The position numbers were made by a program, and so were the translations under genes. DNA of 64,000 nucleotides, from positions 7,836,050 through 7,900,049 of the forward strand of contig NC_020166.2 of assembly GCF_000224145.3 (NCBI RefSeq), read 5' to 3'. Source of the DNA: Ciona intestinalis (taxonomy: Eukaryota; Chordata; Ascidiacea; Phlebobranchia; Cionidae). The notes under the pieces were generated by a model. It made no database searches, was not told where the DNA came from, and saw only the letters and a program-made list of their open reading frames with translations. Shown one piece after another: positions 29,401 to 41,429 of the stretch (its first letter is position 1; each line of letters starts with the position of its first letter).

Positions 29401-31723
29401 GTGTGATGCTGTATAGGACCTCACGTACGAGAACAGAAAACAATTTAATCGTCTTTTATGTAACATTATAACAAGTAACAATTGTTTTTAACACTGCTAC
29501 AGGTTCATATCATTTGGCATATTTTGCTATCATAGTGGGAAGCATGATGGCTGTACCTATCGTGTGTTATTCTAGACTGCCATACGTTCCTTACAGATAC
29601 GTGCTGCGAATAGCTGTATATGTGGTCTTGTATACATCACTGTGTCTCCCATGTTTTTACAAGTAAGTGCCATGCACGGAAGATATTTGTAATTTCCTGC
29701 CTGCATAATTAGACGTTAAATTGACAAATATATTTATAAGCTGATATTACCAACTCAAAAACATATTTCTATATAGTCGGGTGGGGGAAGATGGGACACC
29801 TTCAGCACATAATATCTAAATCTCCTGATCGTGTTTTAAACAATTAACAACGGTATAAGGGAGTTGTGAAGGCATAGTATAATTTTTTGATTTTTCTTTG
29901 TTCACTACCAAATTGGACGGGAAAATAGAATGAACAGGTGTCCCATCTTTCCCCACCCTACTATACAGAAAGTATGAAAAAGATCTTATTTTTTAATCAT
30001 TTGTTTTGTAATCTTAAAGTACCAACGTTGCGTAGTTTTATACTATTCTGTGAACTTATAATTCATCTTAACTAAAACAAAACGATAAAAATGAGTGTAA
30101 AGATGTACCACTCTACCCCGATCTACTATTTAGTAAGGTGGGGAAAGACGGGACACCTTTTATTCTATATTTTGTTATTTTTTTTTTCGGTAGTTAACAA
30201 AGAACGTTCACGTAATTATAAAGCTGTATCCTTACGACTCTCATATAGATAGTTTAAAACACGATTGGATATCATTTGCTAAAGGTGTTCCGTCTTTCCC
30301 CACCCTCATATACCATACTCGTTAACAGGTATTTAACCTTCACGCCCGAGCCACAGTTTAAAACTTGCGGCATTGCCATAAGTGACGAATCAAGAAGAAA
30401 TTTCTTCGAGTTGACCTGTATTATGGCACTGAGCGCAACGGTAAATGGATTGAGGTTCCCAGAACGTATTTTACCAGGTATATATCGTGACCTTGTGTAT
30501 AATAATATATAGTGGGGCAGGGAAAGATGGGACAACTTTTTATTCTATTTTTTCGTTCTATTTGGTAGTAAACAAAGAACATTAAACAATTATAAAACGG
30601 TATTCCCACAACTTCCATGGACCGTTGTTAATTTTTAAAACACGATCAGGTTATTGGGATTTATGTGCTAAAAGTGTCCCGTCTTCCCCCACCCTACTAT
30701 TTACACAGCTTGTAGGGCTGAGCTTCCGTAAACTGCTGGCGTTAATACACCGGGTTCGAATCTCGTTACTGCTACCATCGTTGGGGCGTGTCCTTGAGCA
30801 AGTATTTTAGCTGCATTAACTACAACTCAGTGACCCTATAATAAATTGACCAAAAAGACATCAACCACAAAGTTAAATACGTGGCAACTTGTATAAGCAG
30901 GCACGTGTATGAAACAAAACACCCGTGTTATAGCGACCGTATAATTAACAACTAACCATTGGAATGTTAATTTAAAACTTTGAAAAAAATAAATCAGTCA
31001 CATTTAACGTTATAGGTTGGTTCGATATCGTTGGTCATTCGCATCAAATCTTCCACGTACTTATAGCTGGGGGGCTTTACTACCAAAACAAATTCATTGA
31101 AGGAGCGTTGCGTGAAATATTAGGACGACTGGACGAAGGGTAAGTTTGGATGCAATGTTTGTGGTCCCCTTATTGGTTGTCTGAATTTTTAGTTACATGT
31201 TAAAAAAAAACATGAAAAAATACTCGCTACGTTAAGTACGTGGTAACTCGCAATAAGCGAGCACGAGATGTGTGAAGTGTCATAATGACTGTCATGGCCC
31301 CGCCACGTGAGGGTAAATTAATTACATTTATTCATGCATATTGGTATCAAACTGTGTGACGGTCACCGCATTTATCTGAAACAATTACCCGTAAACTTGG
31401 TAACAATTAAGCAGGCACGAAGCGCATGGAATTAAACATCCGTGTTATAATGACTATCTTATCGTTGCTTTGCATAAATAAGTTACATTCATCCATTCTC
31501 AAGATAGTATACCACAACACTCGATTTTATCATTTTTTTTCGTTTCAGGACACTTAGCGTGGACGACCTCAATATAACGTGGTACAGCGCTTTTCTATTT
31601 CCAGCAATGAACGGACTGATTTCAATGGTTTTAACCTTCGTTTTTAGCGTGGTACTCTGCCGCCGACAAAACCTACAATTTGGCGAAAACTGCCAGAAAA
31701 ACAAATCAAAAAAAGCTCAATAG
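26465..31723 (+). CDS. paqr: PAQR family membrane receptor (mPR-like)
   Basis: Seven-pass membrane protein of the progestin/adipoQ receptor family, class II (membrane progestin receptor) type, expected at the plasma membrane. Eight exons: 26465-26580, 26866-26997, 28100-28254, 28832-29008, 29503-29662, 30329-30477, 31016-31139 and 31549-31723. They sum to 1,188 nt for 395 residues. All family motifs are intact: E-x2-N-x2-TH (ETLNVWTH, residues 90-97), S-x3-H (SSLAH, 143-147) with DYG (164-166), and H-x3-H (HQIFH, 306-310), the proposed Zn-binding set. The AREACFCCDYG segment resembles PAQR5/PAQR8-type proteins. The tail is short and basic (CQKNKSKKAQ). The introns are crowded with MITEs. The start is the first ATG in the exon preceded by TTTTTAAG; an upstream noncoding exon is possible. 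AATAAA signals lie near 32095 and 32180. Confidence 0.93.
27337..27530 (+). mobile_element. MITE copy 14, forward
   Basis: Near-consensus ends (ATATAGTAGGGTGGGGGTAG and CTCTCCCCACCCTATACTAT). In PAQR intron 2. Confidence 0.9.
27868..28064 (+). mobile_element. MITE copy 15, forward
   Basis: Second copy in PAQR intron 2. Its right end (CCCATCTTCCCCCACCCTAC) finishes about 35 bp before the exon 3 acceptor at 28099, so it supplies the pyrimidine-rich sequence upstream of that splice site. Confidence 0.9.
28406..28610 (+). mobile_element. MITE copy 16, forward
   Basis: Near-consensus copy in PAQR intron 3, with TATATATA flanks on both sides. Confidence 0.9.
28611..28695 (+). mobile_element. MITE 3' fragment
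   Basis: Only the right third is present (GGAAACAAATAAATAGAATA to CCATCTTACCCCAACTCAC), directly following copy 16. Confidence 0.7.
29771..29966 (+). mobile_element. MITE copy 18, forward
   Basis: Complete ends (ATATAGTCGGGTGGGGGAAG and TCTTTCCCCACCCTACTAT), in PAQR intron 5. The next ~160 bp ends in a further degraded right end (ACTCTACCCCGATCTACTAT). Confidence 0.9.
30129..30314 (+). mobile_element. MITE copy 19, reverse
   Basis: Right end TCTTTCCCCACCCTCATATA stops about 14 bp before PAQR exon 6 (30329). The polypyrimidine tract of that acceptor therefore lies within the element. Confidence 0.85.
30506..30702 (+). mobile_element. MITE copy 20, reverse
   Basis: Begins about 28 bp after the donor of PAQR exon 6 (30477). 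With copy 19 it brackets that 149-bp exon. Confidence 0.88.
30710..30960 (+). repeat. tRNA-derived SINE, near-complete
   Basis: The head contains a B-box-like GGGTTCGAATC. The body has GTGTCCTTGAGCAAGTATTTTAGC, then a segment with CTCAGTGACCC, and the tail has AACTTGTATAAGCAGGCACGTGTATGAAACAAAACACC. This copy shows the RNA polymerase III-type head joined to the module found alone elsewhere. It lies in PAQR intron 6. Confidence 0.75.
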
Positions 31724-32312
31724 TGTTTCATTGGTTCATTTTTTTTGTTGCTAAAAACTGAATTTATATAACTTTACTGACATCTATATTTTTAATTGGG
31801 AATGTGTATTTTTGATACACCATATGTTACCTCTTTGTTTTATTAATCGTAGCTTGGTGTATTTCGTTTACTCGCCAAGTTGCGATATCTTGTCATACGT
31901 GGTTTTAGTTAATTTAAATTATTTTTATGTATTTATCCAGAATAGCACTGTGACTAGCTGCTTATTAAAATAGACCGTGAAACATAAACTCGTTATATAT
32001 GCTTACAATGTGCTAATATATAGTAGCAATGTCGATTTTATTCTTTGGTTATCAAATTTTCTGACTCTTAACTGTGTTATATACCGTAAAAGTGAATAAA
32101 ACACTGTATTTCAATTAAATATATTTAAATAATAGAAAAAAGATTTTATGTTGTATTGGCGTAGTGGAAAAATTGCAAAATAAAAGTATTTTGCCTATAT
32201 ATCTTCGATCATCAGAAAACTAAACGTTTACGAACAGCGAGCACTCCAGTGTGAATTAACCAAAGTGAGTAAAGACCGTTGTTGTTAACCAACAGTAAGC
32301 AAGATGCTTTAG

Positions 32313-32478
32313 AATAGTGGGGTGGGGAAAATGGGACACCCTTTGCCTCTATAGTTTTTGTTCCATTCGGTAGTAAACAAAAAACATTCAAGGAATTATC
32401 GTTAATTGTTTAAATGACGATCAGGATATTTAGATATTATGTGATAAAGGTGTCCCATCTCCCCCGCCCTACTATATA
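32313..32478 (+). mobile_element. MITE copy 21, reverse, internally deleted
   Basis: About 166 bp; lacks roughly 30 bp in the middle (GGAATTATCG then directly TTAATTGTTT). Lies 3' of the PAQR gene. Confidence 0.82.
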
Positions 32479-32694
32479 ATAGCTAACGCTTGTCGCAGTA
32501 CTGTTAATGGAACAGTAAGACTATCTTGGTATATACATTGTTTCGGGACTGTATAAGCGTATAAAGACCGGAGGCTCAATGCTGCCATTATCACGGGAAT
32601 TACGGCCTTTTATTTATACTTAAGAAGACACTTATAACGACATCTGCTTTAGCTCCATGGTCACTAATCGGTTACTCAAATTTTTTAAGAGAGA

Positions 32695-32835
32695 CAGAGA
32701 TTTAAAAAGTTACCATTAAAGTTATACGTGATAACTCGCGAGCACGAGGTGTCTGCAACAGGACACCCGTGCTTTAACGGCATATGTTTCCGCCACACGA
32801 GGTATTTAAGTGACTTTCATTCATTTATAAAAAGG
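32695..32835 (+). repeat. SINE fragment
   Basis: GTGATAACTCGCGAGCACGAGGTGTCTGCAACAGG, then CGTGCTTTAACGG and TTTCATTCATTTAT: the 3' module. Confidence 0.6.
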
Positions 32836-33302
32836 TTTAGTTCACGATTTAGGTATATTTGTATTAATATATTAAGTATATTACTGAAATCCTACACTTA
32901 ACAATTTAAATGAAATTCTGATAGGAATTTTCAAGAACAACGTTGGCTGTACTTAGTTTACTGGCACACAGAGGAAACAGCTGTACAATCAGGCTGCAGT
33001 TAAGATTAGTAGCGGAATCCCAAGCAATTTTATTATAGAAGATGAAACAACGTTGCATGTCTTTCACACAACTCTTCGTCGTTGTTTTTTTATTGTTTGA
33101 GGCAACTACATTAATAAGGGGAGAAGCGAACACGGACTCCAAGTAAGTTTTCATATTTAGGCGTAGAATCAAACTTGTTTATCGTCGCGTAACGGGGAAT
33201 CAACAGTTGTTACAAGAAGGATGTTCTGTTTTATACGTTTGTGCCCGTAGTAGGAAAAATGGTAGTCCACATATTTTTTAACTTTTGACTAGGCCATAAT
33301 TG

Positions 33303-33508
33303 GTATAGTAGGGTGGAAGAAGATGGGATACCTTTTTTATTTATTTTCTTGTGCCATTTGATAGTAAAAAGGAGAATTCCAAAAATTATAAAACGGTATC
33401 CCCTACAACTCCTATAGACCATTGTTAATTGTGTAAATCATGGTCAGGATATTTCGGTATTGTGTAGGCTACTATGAGTCCCATCTACCCCTAATCCTAC
33501 TATATATA
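33303..33508 (+). mobile_element. MITE copy 22, reverse
   Basis: Ends TATAGTAGGGTGGAAGAAGA and CATCTACCCCTAATCCTACT, intergenic between PAQR and NLE1. Confidence 0.85.
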
Positions 33509-34834
33509 TTTTTCGACTCCTACATTATAAATGATCGGAGACCTATGTCTACTATACAAAGATAAAACTTACATTATATCCAGTATGATTTTAAGTCCTG
33601 TTTTTTGGTTAATAGGTCCCTTACACCGCAATTCTTTATATTTAATTCAACATATGAAGAATACAAATATATGTTCTCGGGTTTTCTCAGAGTAATAGAA
33701 AACCTAAAGGCTGGAACTCCGGTGGATTCAAGCAACTATATATAGAAGTTGTGTTGTTGTTTTGTGATTTCACTGCATTTTTTAAAGTAGTTACCTGTGA
33801 TTGAATAAGATTAAATGCCAATGGTGTAAAATGGATTCTTTACTCTATAAGTGCACAATATTTATTACTGAAAAGACAATCAATTTCAATCAATTAAATA
33901 CACGTACCTGGTTATAACTTCATGGTCAATATATTGGATTATCCAAACGGTCGGCCAAACAGAAAGGTTTATAATAAGAACTGGCTGACTTTTATATTAG
34001 TGATACGGGAAACATAACAATTAAACCCCTGCTATGCTTCAAACATAAAACTGGAGTTAAAAATTAAAGATTCTAGCTACCGACTCAATTTGACACATTA
34101 AAACATACATAAAACTGCTAAAGACTGAATATGTAAGTTCCTGTACAGTTAATTTCTGCTTGATTGACTGTATAAGCATAGCTGTCTGTAGTTGCAAACA
34201 CAGTCATGAAATCTCTTTAGCTTTTGCAAAGAGAAATAGAGGGAACTGAAGACAAATGTTAAAATAGGTGACCTTACTAAGCACAATCTACAACTGCCAT
34301 TTATTGAATCAGTGGCTTGATGGGTGCTCCTTGTTGTTTGGTCAAACAGTTGTTTTTGTTGTTCTTTACAATAAATATATCCACTTGTCTGAGTTCTCAC
34401 ATCACTGGACTAAAATCAAATCATGAACTATATACAGGAATTTCTGAACAAATTCTCAGATGGAAAGGCCCCTAATGATCATTCGGGTCTGCTAGTTCCA
34501 TTAAAAACATACATAACAAATCAAAAACGATTTAAGCATGTGTTAATTCATACTGCATTGTGGATTTATTCTTCCATTTTTTCTTAAGCAGTTTTTACCA
34601 GAAAATTGTGTTAAACAACTGATTTTTGCAGCTAATTCCCTTCTCTTCTTTATTATAATTAATCTGATCTTCGTACTGTACTAAAAAAGATAATTAAAAT
34701 TTATGTTATGTATAGTTCTAATTGGGGTAATTACTAAAGTACAAATACTTCCAGATGTTACTTTGTATTTGTGGCAATGTAAAAACAGGGCGAGTCAATT
34801 GTCATCTTTAATTTCTTCGCTCTAGACTCAACAA
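33509..34834. other. Probable NLE1 3' UTR and intergenic
   Basis: Minus-strand NLE1 ends at 34835, so its 3' UTR lies here. No other gene was recognised; an 83-codon minus ORF at 34149-34400 has no support. Confidence 0.5.
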
Positions 34835-37800
34835 CTATTTTCGCCATCTAGAAAAATAAATGGTGCAAATTATCAGCCAGGCATAAAAAAATCCATTAAA
34901 CAACAATTCCCTAGGAATGATAAGGGACATTGCTTCAACCCAGTGGTTGCTTATGTTTTAGCCTAATTGTGTGCCATACATAAAACAAACAATATGACAG
35001 CAGAGTGGGTATGAGTGTTCTTGGGTAAAACAGTTAACGTACAATTATAACATGCAAAGATAACTAAGTGACACTCCCTCATATTGCGGCAAACTGTTAC
35101 AAACACAAGAAAAAAGGCTGTGTAACTGCACAGTTGTCCTAATAAAATGTATACAGTGCACCATTTAGTTATTTACATTTCTCAGTGGCATGGCTCAGTG
35201 ATTTAACATTGGAATAAACAGTATCTGGTTCTAAAGGACCTTACCCATATAGAACAAAACAACTTACATTTTCAGCACTCTGTCTTTACCACCACTTGCC
35301 ACCCTCTGTCCATCTGTGCTCCAATCAACCGCATACACTTCATCAGCATGGCCGGGTAAATCCAATAAAAGTTTGTTCTTGTGTGTGTCCCATACCTGAA
35401 ACAAAATAAAATAGTACTTTCATTTTATACATTTCTAAATCTTCGCTACTGTAATCAAAAAGACTTATTATTACTACTTGAGTATTAAAAAGGGTACCAA
35501 TGTACAAAGTTGCATTCATGGGGGTACTAGAAAGACTTTGGTACACCAGCTACGTTTTAACTGACGATCTTTCACACTTTTTATCCACAGCATGTTTTAA
35601 TAACTGTTGTTTTGCTGTTGATTTAATCTCTTTGTTTTTTAAATCACATAATCTCGCTATCGCTTTCCAACAAATACATAAAAAAGTTATGTAATATGTT
35701 TACATAAAAAGTTTTAAATCAGTAAGAAACATAAAAAACCTAAGTTCATTTTTGAATTACATTAGTTATGAATCAGTAAGAAACATAAAAAACTAAGTTT
35801 GTGTGCCATGAAAAATATCAAACACCTGATAATCACCTTAAGTGTGCTGTCTCCACTTCCACTGACCAATAAACGACTATCTGCCGACCACGCAAGTTGG
35901 TATACAGAGTTTACATGGCCACGTAATGAAACAATAAATCTGGTACAAAACATAATGTTAGTGTTGTTTAGCATATGATTTATTATTAATTTTTGGGGTA
36001 CAATAAACAAATGTAACTTATTTAAATATTTATCAAATAAATGTAATCTATTTATCCTTTCAGCCGTTATGGCTTGGTTGTTTTGAATTATACACTTTGG
36101 GCCCGCTTATGAATTACCACATATGTTTGAAGGTGATTTGGTTGGAATCATTTATTTTCACAACTTAATGAGTGTGCGTTGAGTAGAAACTACAATCAGC
36201 AAGACTAATGTAACATCTTACTTTCCTGACTTGGCGTTCCACAATTTAATTGATTTATCAAATGAAGCTGAAGCAATTAATCTTGCATCCGGTGAAAATT
36301 TTACATCGTTTACAAGTGCCTGGAATGACATTTCAAGTTGTTTAACCAGATGACAAACAGTCACGATTGTGTTTAAATACAAAAGGCTAAAAAAACCATG
36401 ACATCCAAAGCCATCCATCCCCGCTATGCAGGTTTTGTTTTTATTCAATAGTAAGATGCTTGTTAAAACCTGAGATTCGGTCAAGGTTTGACCCATTACC
36501 AAAAATTGATACCAGGGCATGTATGCATAACCTGGGTTTGCAGTAAATATATACATATCCTAGTATCAATTTTGAATAATAGGTTCAAAATGATGAAAAA
36601 CTGAGCGACTTAAACAGTTTATTTTAGGATTTTTTTAACTATTGGTCAAGATTATATTAAAAAGGCATTTGTTACATTAACTTGTTTAGAAAATAAAACA
36701 CTCTGTGCACAAAAAGACAAAATTTTGGTTAATTAAATGAATTAAACTTTTCTTGTTAGATAAATTAAATAAACGTAATATTAACTGTTAATTAAATAAA
36801 TGTAATTTTTCCTGTTAATTAAATAAATGTAATTTTTCCTGTTAATTAAATAAATGTAATTTTTCCTGTTAATTAAATAAATGTTATTTTTCCTGTTAAT
36901 TAAATAAATGTAATTTTTCCTGTTAATTAAATAAATGTAATTTTTCCTGTTATTTAAACAAATGTACCTGATGTCCTGTCATTCTTGCAATCGGTTTCTT
37001 TTCTGTTGAAGGATTCCACAAAAATAAAGTAAAGTCATCGGACCCAGAAACCATTCGCTCGCCTGTATTTCCCTGATCAGAGTAGTTTAATTTTAATTAT
37101 TTATATTTTATCAACAAATTGATATTTCTAAAAAAATAGCTCAAAATGGGTATGACACTAAACAGTTTTTTTTATGTGTGTTTTTCCATTTTTATTTTAT
37201 AGTATAACATAACAGAATTTTATTTTATCTTTTCGAAAACTTTTTTTTTTTAAAAAAGAAATCATCATATTATTAAAACAATAAAAAGATGGGAAAATAA
37301 AATGTATAAATTTAAAATAAGCGCGACAAAGCCAAGCATACCTAGAAAAAATTCAAGTATATGAGTCCAACGGTCATGATTGACAAAGTTACTTAAGATT
37401 TATAATATAATAATAACTTAAATTTTCTCTTTGATTATGGTGGCAAAGATTTGAAATATTTTAAATAAAAAGACAGGATATAGGGACAACAACAGTTGGT
37501 AAAAAACAACAGTTGTTAAAACAGGCTTACAGTTAAAAACAAAGGCGTGGTCGCTACAGTTAAAAACATACGAGTGGTCGCTAGAAAATAGGCGTGGTCG
37601 CTACGCCCATTTAAGTTTTGAATATCTCACCTTGACAATGTTGTAACGTTTTAGCGCTTCCTTTTGAAGTTGTGCCGCAGAATTTGAATTTTCTTTTGCA
37701 ACAACTGTTGCTGTGGATGGTTCAAACGCACCAGTCCGCATTACATAATCCGTACTCAGTGCTAAAACATTCACCCAATGCCCATGGCCTTGTAGTGTGC

Positions 37801-40800
37801 GACATAAAACACCCTGAAATTGTAGTACTTATGAAATCAACCAAAACAAGGGACGTCAGTTGCAAAAAAAATGCGTTTAGTTGCAAAAACATTATGTTTT
37901 AGTTGAGTATACATTAAATTGCATGAGTATTTATGAAGTATAAATACAGTTTGAATGACTAATGTTAAATAGGAAAAAAAATAATAAGGAAATAAGTAAA
38001 TTCTGTGTAATTATGCGTAAACGAACAGCAGCAGCAAAAGGATTGTTCATTTTCGTGTATTTGTAATTATTTTCAGGCAGTAAGTGTAGCATGAATATTT
38101 ACTAACAAAAAAAAAAGTGTGGAAAAAAGACTTTTAAATAAATGGACTACTGGCAGTAGTATATTACATAAGGTAATGTAATCAAGGTGTTGGGGTAGTC
38201 GACCAAATCTAGCTTAAATCTCAGGTCCTAAACAAGAACGTCACCCATAAAGAATAAAACTTATAAAAACATAGAAGTACATACATCATTTGGACGCCAC
38301 ACTTTAATAGTTCTGTCTTGTGAAGCGCTGTATATAAGATCCTCACCAGACCACCTTATACAAGTAACACTTTGTAAGTGACTTGATAAGATGATTGAAC
38401 ATTGGCACGTATTGGTATCCCATATTCGTATTGTAGTGTCCTGCAACAAGAAGATAATGAACAACTTTTTTTCCAAAGATTTCTTTTTGAGGATTTTTTT
38501 GTTCAGAAAAAAATTTTATTGGGTGTTAAATTTTCAAGTCCTGTGCCAACACAGATGCATTTTCATGGTTTAATCCAGACTTAATCATACGCGGTGGGCG
38601 GCAGCCATATCAACGCAAACCTTATCGAGACCATTGTGAAATGTCAAAAATGGTGACATATATTTGTTGTGTTAATCATTGTCCCCCATTTTCACGGTCT
38701 TCGTTGTTATTATCTTACTTTTTTATTCAATTTTACTGGTCGTTTGTATTCGCCTAAAAAAACCGCAATAATCACAATAGGATCGGTATTTAACAAACTG
38801 TGTATTCCTGCCTGTATTTAATTTATGAGAGTTGGCCAAACTAGAAGACGTTAACAAGACAGTCCACTATACATGCATTACTGCATCAATAAACTAAAAT
38901 TTGATATTTGTTTTTATTGGCTTTAGTGTATATGTATCTCTTACTTTAGATGAGCTAGCTAATTTCCTGCAGGTTCCATCTAAATGAAGGGGTGCCCAAC
39001 ATAAATGGGTTATCCATTGTTTGTGACCTGTCAATGTTTTTCCAATCTGTTTCCCACTTTTTGGATCCCACAGACAAACCTGTGAACAAAAAGTTGAATT
39101 TAGAATATGTATATATATATATGTAAATATACATATAGATGGTCTCCTGCTAAATGAAGTATCCTAAATTAATAAAGTGTATAATTACTAAACAAAATGA
39201 AATTATTATAATTTAGTTCTAAGCCAAAACTTAAAAAAGTACAAAATAAACCCTGAATAAATAAATAAAATATTCAAGTAAATATAAATAAAAAAAAAGT
39301 CCATAGTTTATATATTTTATCTTCATATCTTTATGCATTTCGTGTACCAGAAAAATCTGTTTAATATTTAGTGTAGTTTTTTGTCAGTATTGTTGGTAAT
39401 TAAATTTTAAATAGTTGTTTTTGGAGACAACAATTAAGAGACAGTTGTAATTTGTAGAGGTTCAAATAGAATTTTGTAAAGATCAAACACAATTTCCTAA
39501 GCAGCCAACTTAAAACATGCTATTAATAAAAATTTGTGAACGAACGTCAGTCAAAACACGTAACTATTGAACTCAATATTTTGAACTAACCTGTCCATTT
39601 TTACAACCAGAAGCAAGTGTCCTACCATCAGGCGACCATTCTATACAAAGAACCCAATGTCTGTGCGACTTGCATGTGTAGTGAGGTGTTTCTGTACTCA
39701 AGTCCCAGAATCGAACTGTGGTGTCTCCAGAACCACTTGCTAAGTACCTGAATGAATGAAGGAATGTGACTTATCTATCATTGCGTGGCGGGGCAACAAC
39801 AGTTTTATAACACGGGTGTTCATACACTCGTTGCCCTTTACAAGTTACCATGTATGTAATTTTGTAGGTGATTTTTTTTAACTTTTTAATTTTTATACAG
39901 AACAGCATTAAAAAACCTTTATAATTATGCTTACATAACTTTACCAGGTATAAACACTCTTTACACTTCACATTTTTTACCTACCAATAAAAAAAAATCT
40001 TTAATAATTCTATAATATCAAATAATAAACAATGATAAATTTGTGGATCTTACCCTCCATTGGGACTGAACTTTACTGACAAAACAGCTTCAGCGTGACC
40101 TTCTATAGATGACGTACATCTTGTTACAGCGCGCACCTTTGTTATTCAAGGATAATAATATTGAATTAAATGTTAAAACTATTTCTGTTGAATAAATGTA
40201 ACTTATTTATCTAGGTGTGGTGGAAAAATGACAGTTCTTAAATTACAGGTGCTGTGTTTCATACACCTCACGCCCGTTTATGAGTTACCACATAGTCACA
40301 TATTATGTATAACTTTGTTGGTGATTTTTTGTAATGTTTGGCAAACAATTAGACAACCCAAAAAAAACTGATCACGGGTTCAAAAAAATTGCAGTGGACT
40401 GTCTTGCTAAATAAAATGCATATATATATATATATATAATATAATAATTAACCAAATATGTATAACTATCGACAAGTGGCGCAGGGAGGGGTTTAGGGTG
40501 TTTTTCTGGCTGCGCCACTGCCTATAGACGTAAGACTTATTTTAATAAATGTAAACTTACTTTAAACACAGCCTGTGGAAGATAAATAATTTGAATTGTT
40601 CCTTCAGTTGAAATATTTTCCTTTTCAATAATGGATTGCAGGTCTGATAAGATTTCAGTCTCATTTATATAAAATGCGTAAGGTGTTTCTTCTTCCTGTA
40701 TAGCAAACAGTAAATATTAAACTACATATATATCTAGTTTTGCTGCTAGGTGTAACATAAGTGTGAAAGAGATTTTCTAATAAATGCCACACACATAAAA

Positions 40801-41422
40801 AGTGTTGTATTGGCATTCGGCAGATAAACACTGGCCTTTTAAAATTCAAAATAAACAATTTACAAATTATCTCTTTGGAACTATTTAAAATTATAAAACC
40901 CAGTCAATATTGTAAATTTGTAATCCTATTCAAACCAACTTAAAAAGTCACGGTACCCATAGGTTTAAAAGGTTCAAAATGTAAGCGTGTCAAACGCACA
41001 ACAAAGGTTTTTTATGAGTTTGTGTAATTTCCCATTATCTATGTTTAATTGAGCATAATATGCCGAATGGCTGATCATTGCATTGTTATTACTTTGTATG
41101 TTTCTTGTTTAATCCCCATTTTCCTAATTGTACAGGGTAGCCTACGTACACTGATTTAACCAATAACGATAGACTATTTTGTAATACAACAATTTAAAAT
41201 TATATTTCAGCAACATTTAGTTTACTTAAATCAACCAATTTCTCCAGTGCTTACATTCTCAAGAATAGAATTACACAACAACTGTAGTTGTTGCGCAGTG
41301 ACCGTTAGGGGTACATCGAGAGGGGGCCCTGTTGCGACTTTGTCTTCGTTACACATTTGTACGAGAACACTTGGTCTGTTTTCATCTTCCATCACAATGT
41401 CTGTGTCATTATTTTCAGCCAT
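34835..41422 (-). CDS. nle1: Notchless protein (NLE1), WD40 ribosome-assembly factor
   Basis: Binds the AAA+ ATPase midasin during maturation and export of the 60S pre-ribosome in the nucleolus/nucleoplasm; first described as a Notch modifier. Twelve minus-strand exons: 41422-41255, 40695-40561, 40136-40054, 39747-39591, 39079-38945, 38440-38285, 37813-37631, 37072-36968, 36319-36222, 35939-35837, 35395-35268 and 34847-34835. They sum to 1,464 nt for 487 residues, almost the human length. The N-terminal NLE domain is clear (VLVQMCNEDKVATGPPLDVP, then QLLCNSIL, exons 1-2). An eight-bladed WD40 propeller follows, with family signatures SVKFSPNGGYLASGSGDTTV, YSASQDRTIKVW, TDYVMRTGAFEP, RMVSGSDDFTLFLW, ASASFDKSIKLW, QLAWSADSRLLVSGSGDSTL and HADEVYAVDWSTDGQRVASG. 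The last exon encodes only IWRK and the stop, matching the conserved end of the family. The start is the second ATG of its frame (MAENN), five codons after MCKN. A 27-bp tandem repeat lies just beyond the exon 8 donor. Confidence 0.97.
35718..35801. repeat. Short direct duplication
   Basis: AATCAGTAAGAAACATAAAA occurs twice, at about 35718 and 35770, each followed by a CTAAGTT-type segment. In NLE1 intron 10. Confidence 0.7.
36785..36962. repeat. 27-bp minisatellite in NLE1 intron 8
   Basis: Six to seven tandem units of period 27 (unit TAATTAAATAAATGTAATTT plus TTCCTGT) with only single-base differences. The array reaches to within about 6 bp of the donor of NLE1 exon 8 (minus strand, exon end 36968). 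The degenerate terminal unit AAACAAATGTACCTG contains the splice donor itself. Confidence 0.92.
37428..37618 (+). repeat. Dispersed repeat family 'GGTGGC..GACAGG', copy 1
   Basis: TTTGATTATGGTGGCAAAGA is followed by ATATTTTAAATAAAAAGACAGGATA and a tail with three short tandem units of GCGTGGTCGCTAC type. Related sequences are at 54904-55047 (same strand), at 41655-41712 and 44795-44840 (opposite strand), and as a trace near 35436-35470. In NLE1 intron 7. Confidence 0.65.
39750..39870 (-). repeat. SINE fragment
   Basis: GAATGAATGAAGGAATGTGACTTATCTATCATTGCGTGGCGGGGCAACAACAG then CATACACTCGTTGCCC. In NLE1 intron 3. Confidence 0.65.
40190..40350 (-). repeat. SINE fragment
   Basis: AATGTAACTTATTTATCTAGGTGTGGTGG, then GTTTCATACACCTCACGCCCGTTTATGAG, then the pale body CTTTGTTGGTGATTTTTTG. 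In NLE1 intron 2. A TA dinucleotide run follows at about 40421-40440. Confidence 0.65.
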
Positions 41423-41429
41423 GTTTTTA

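Noticed and set aside
30710..30800. tRNA gene suggested by GGGTTCGAATC
   Set aside because: No matching acceptor stem or anticodon arm; it is the head of a tRNA-derived SINE with the family's downstream modules.
36785..36962. CRISPR-like array
   Set aside because: Units abut directly with no spacers, so it is a minisatellite in a eukaryotic intron.
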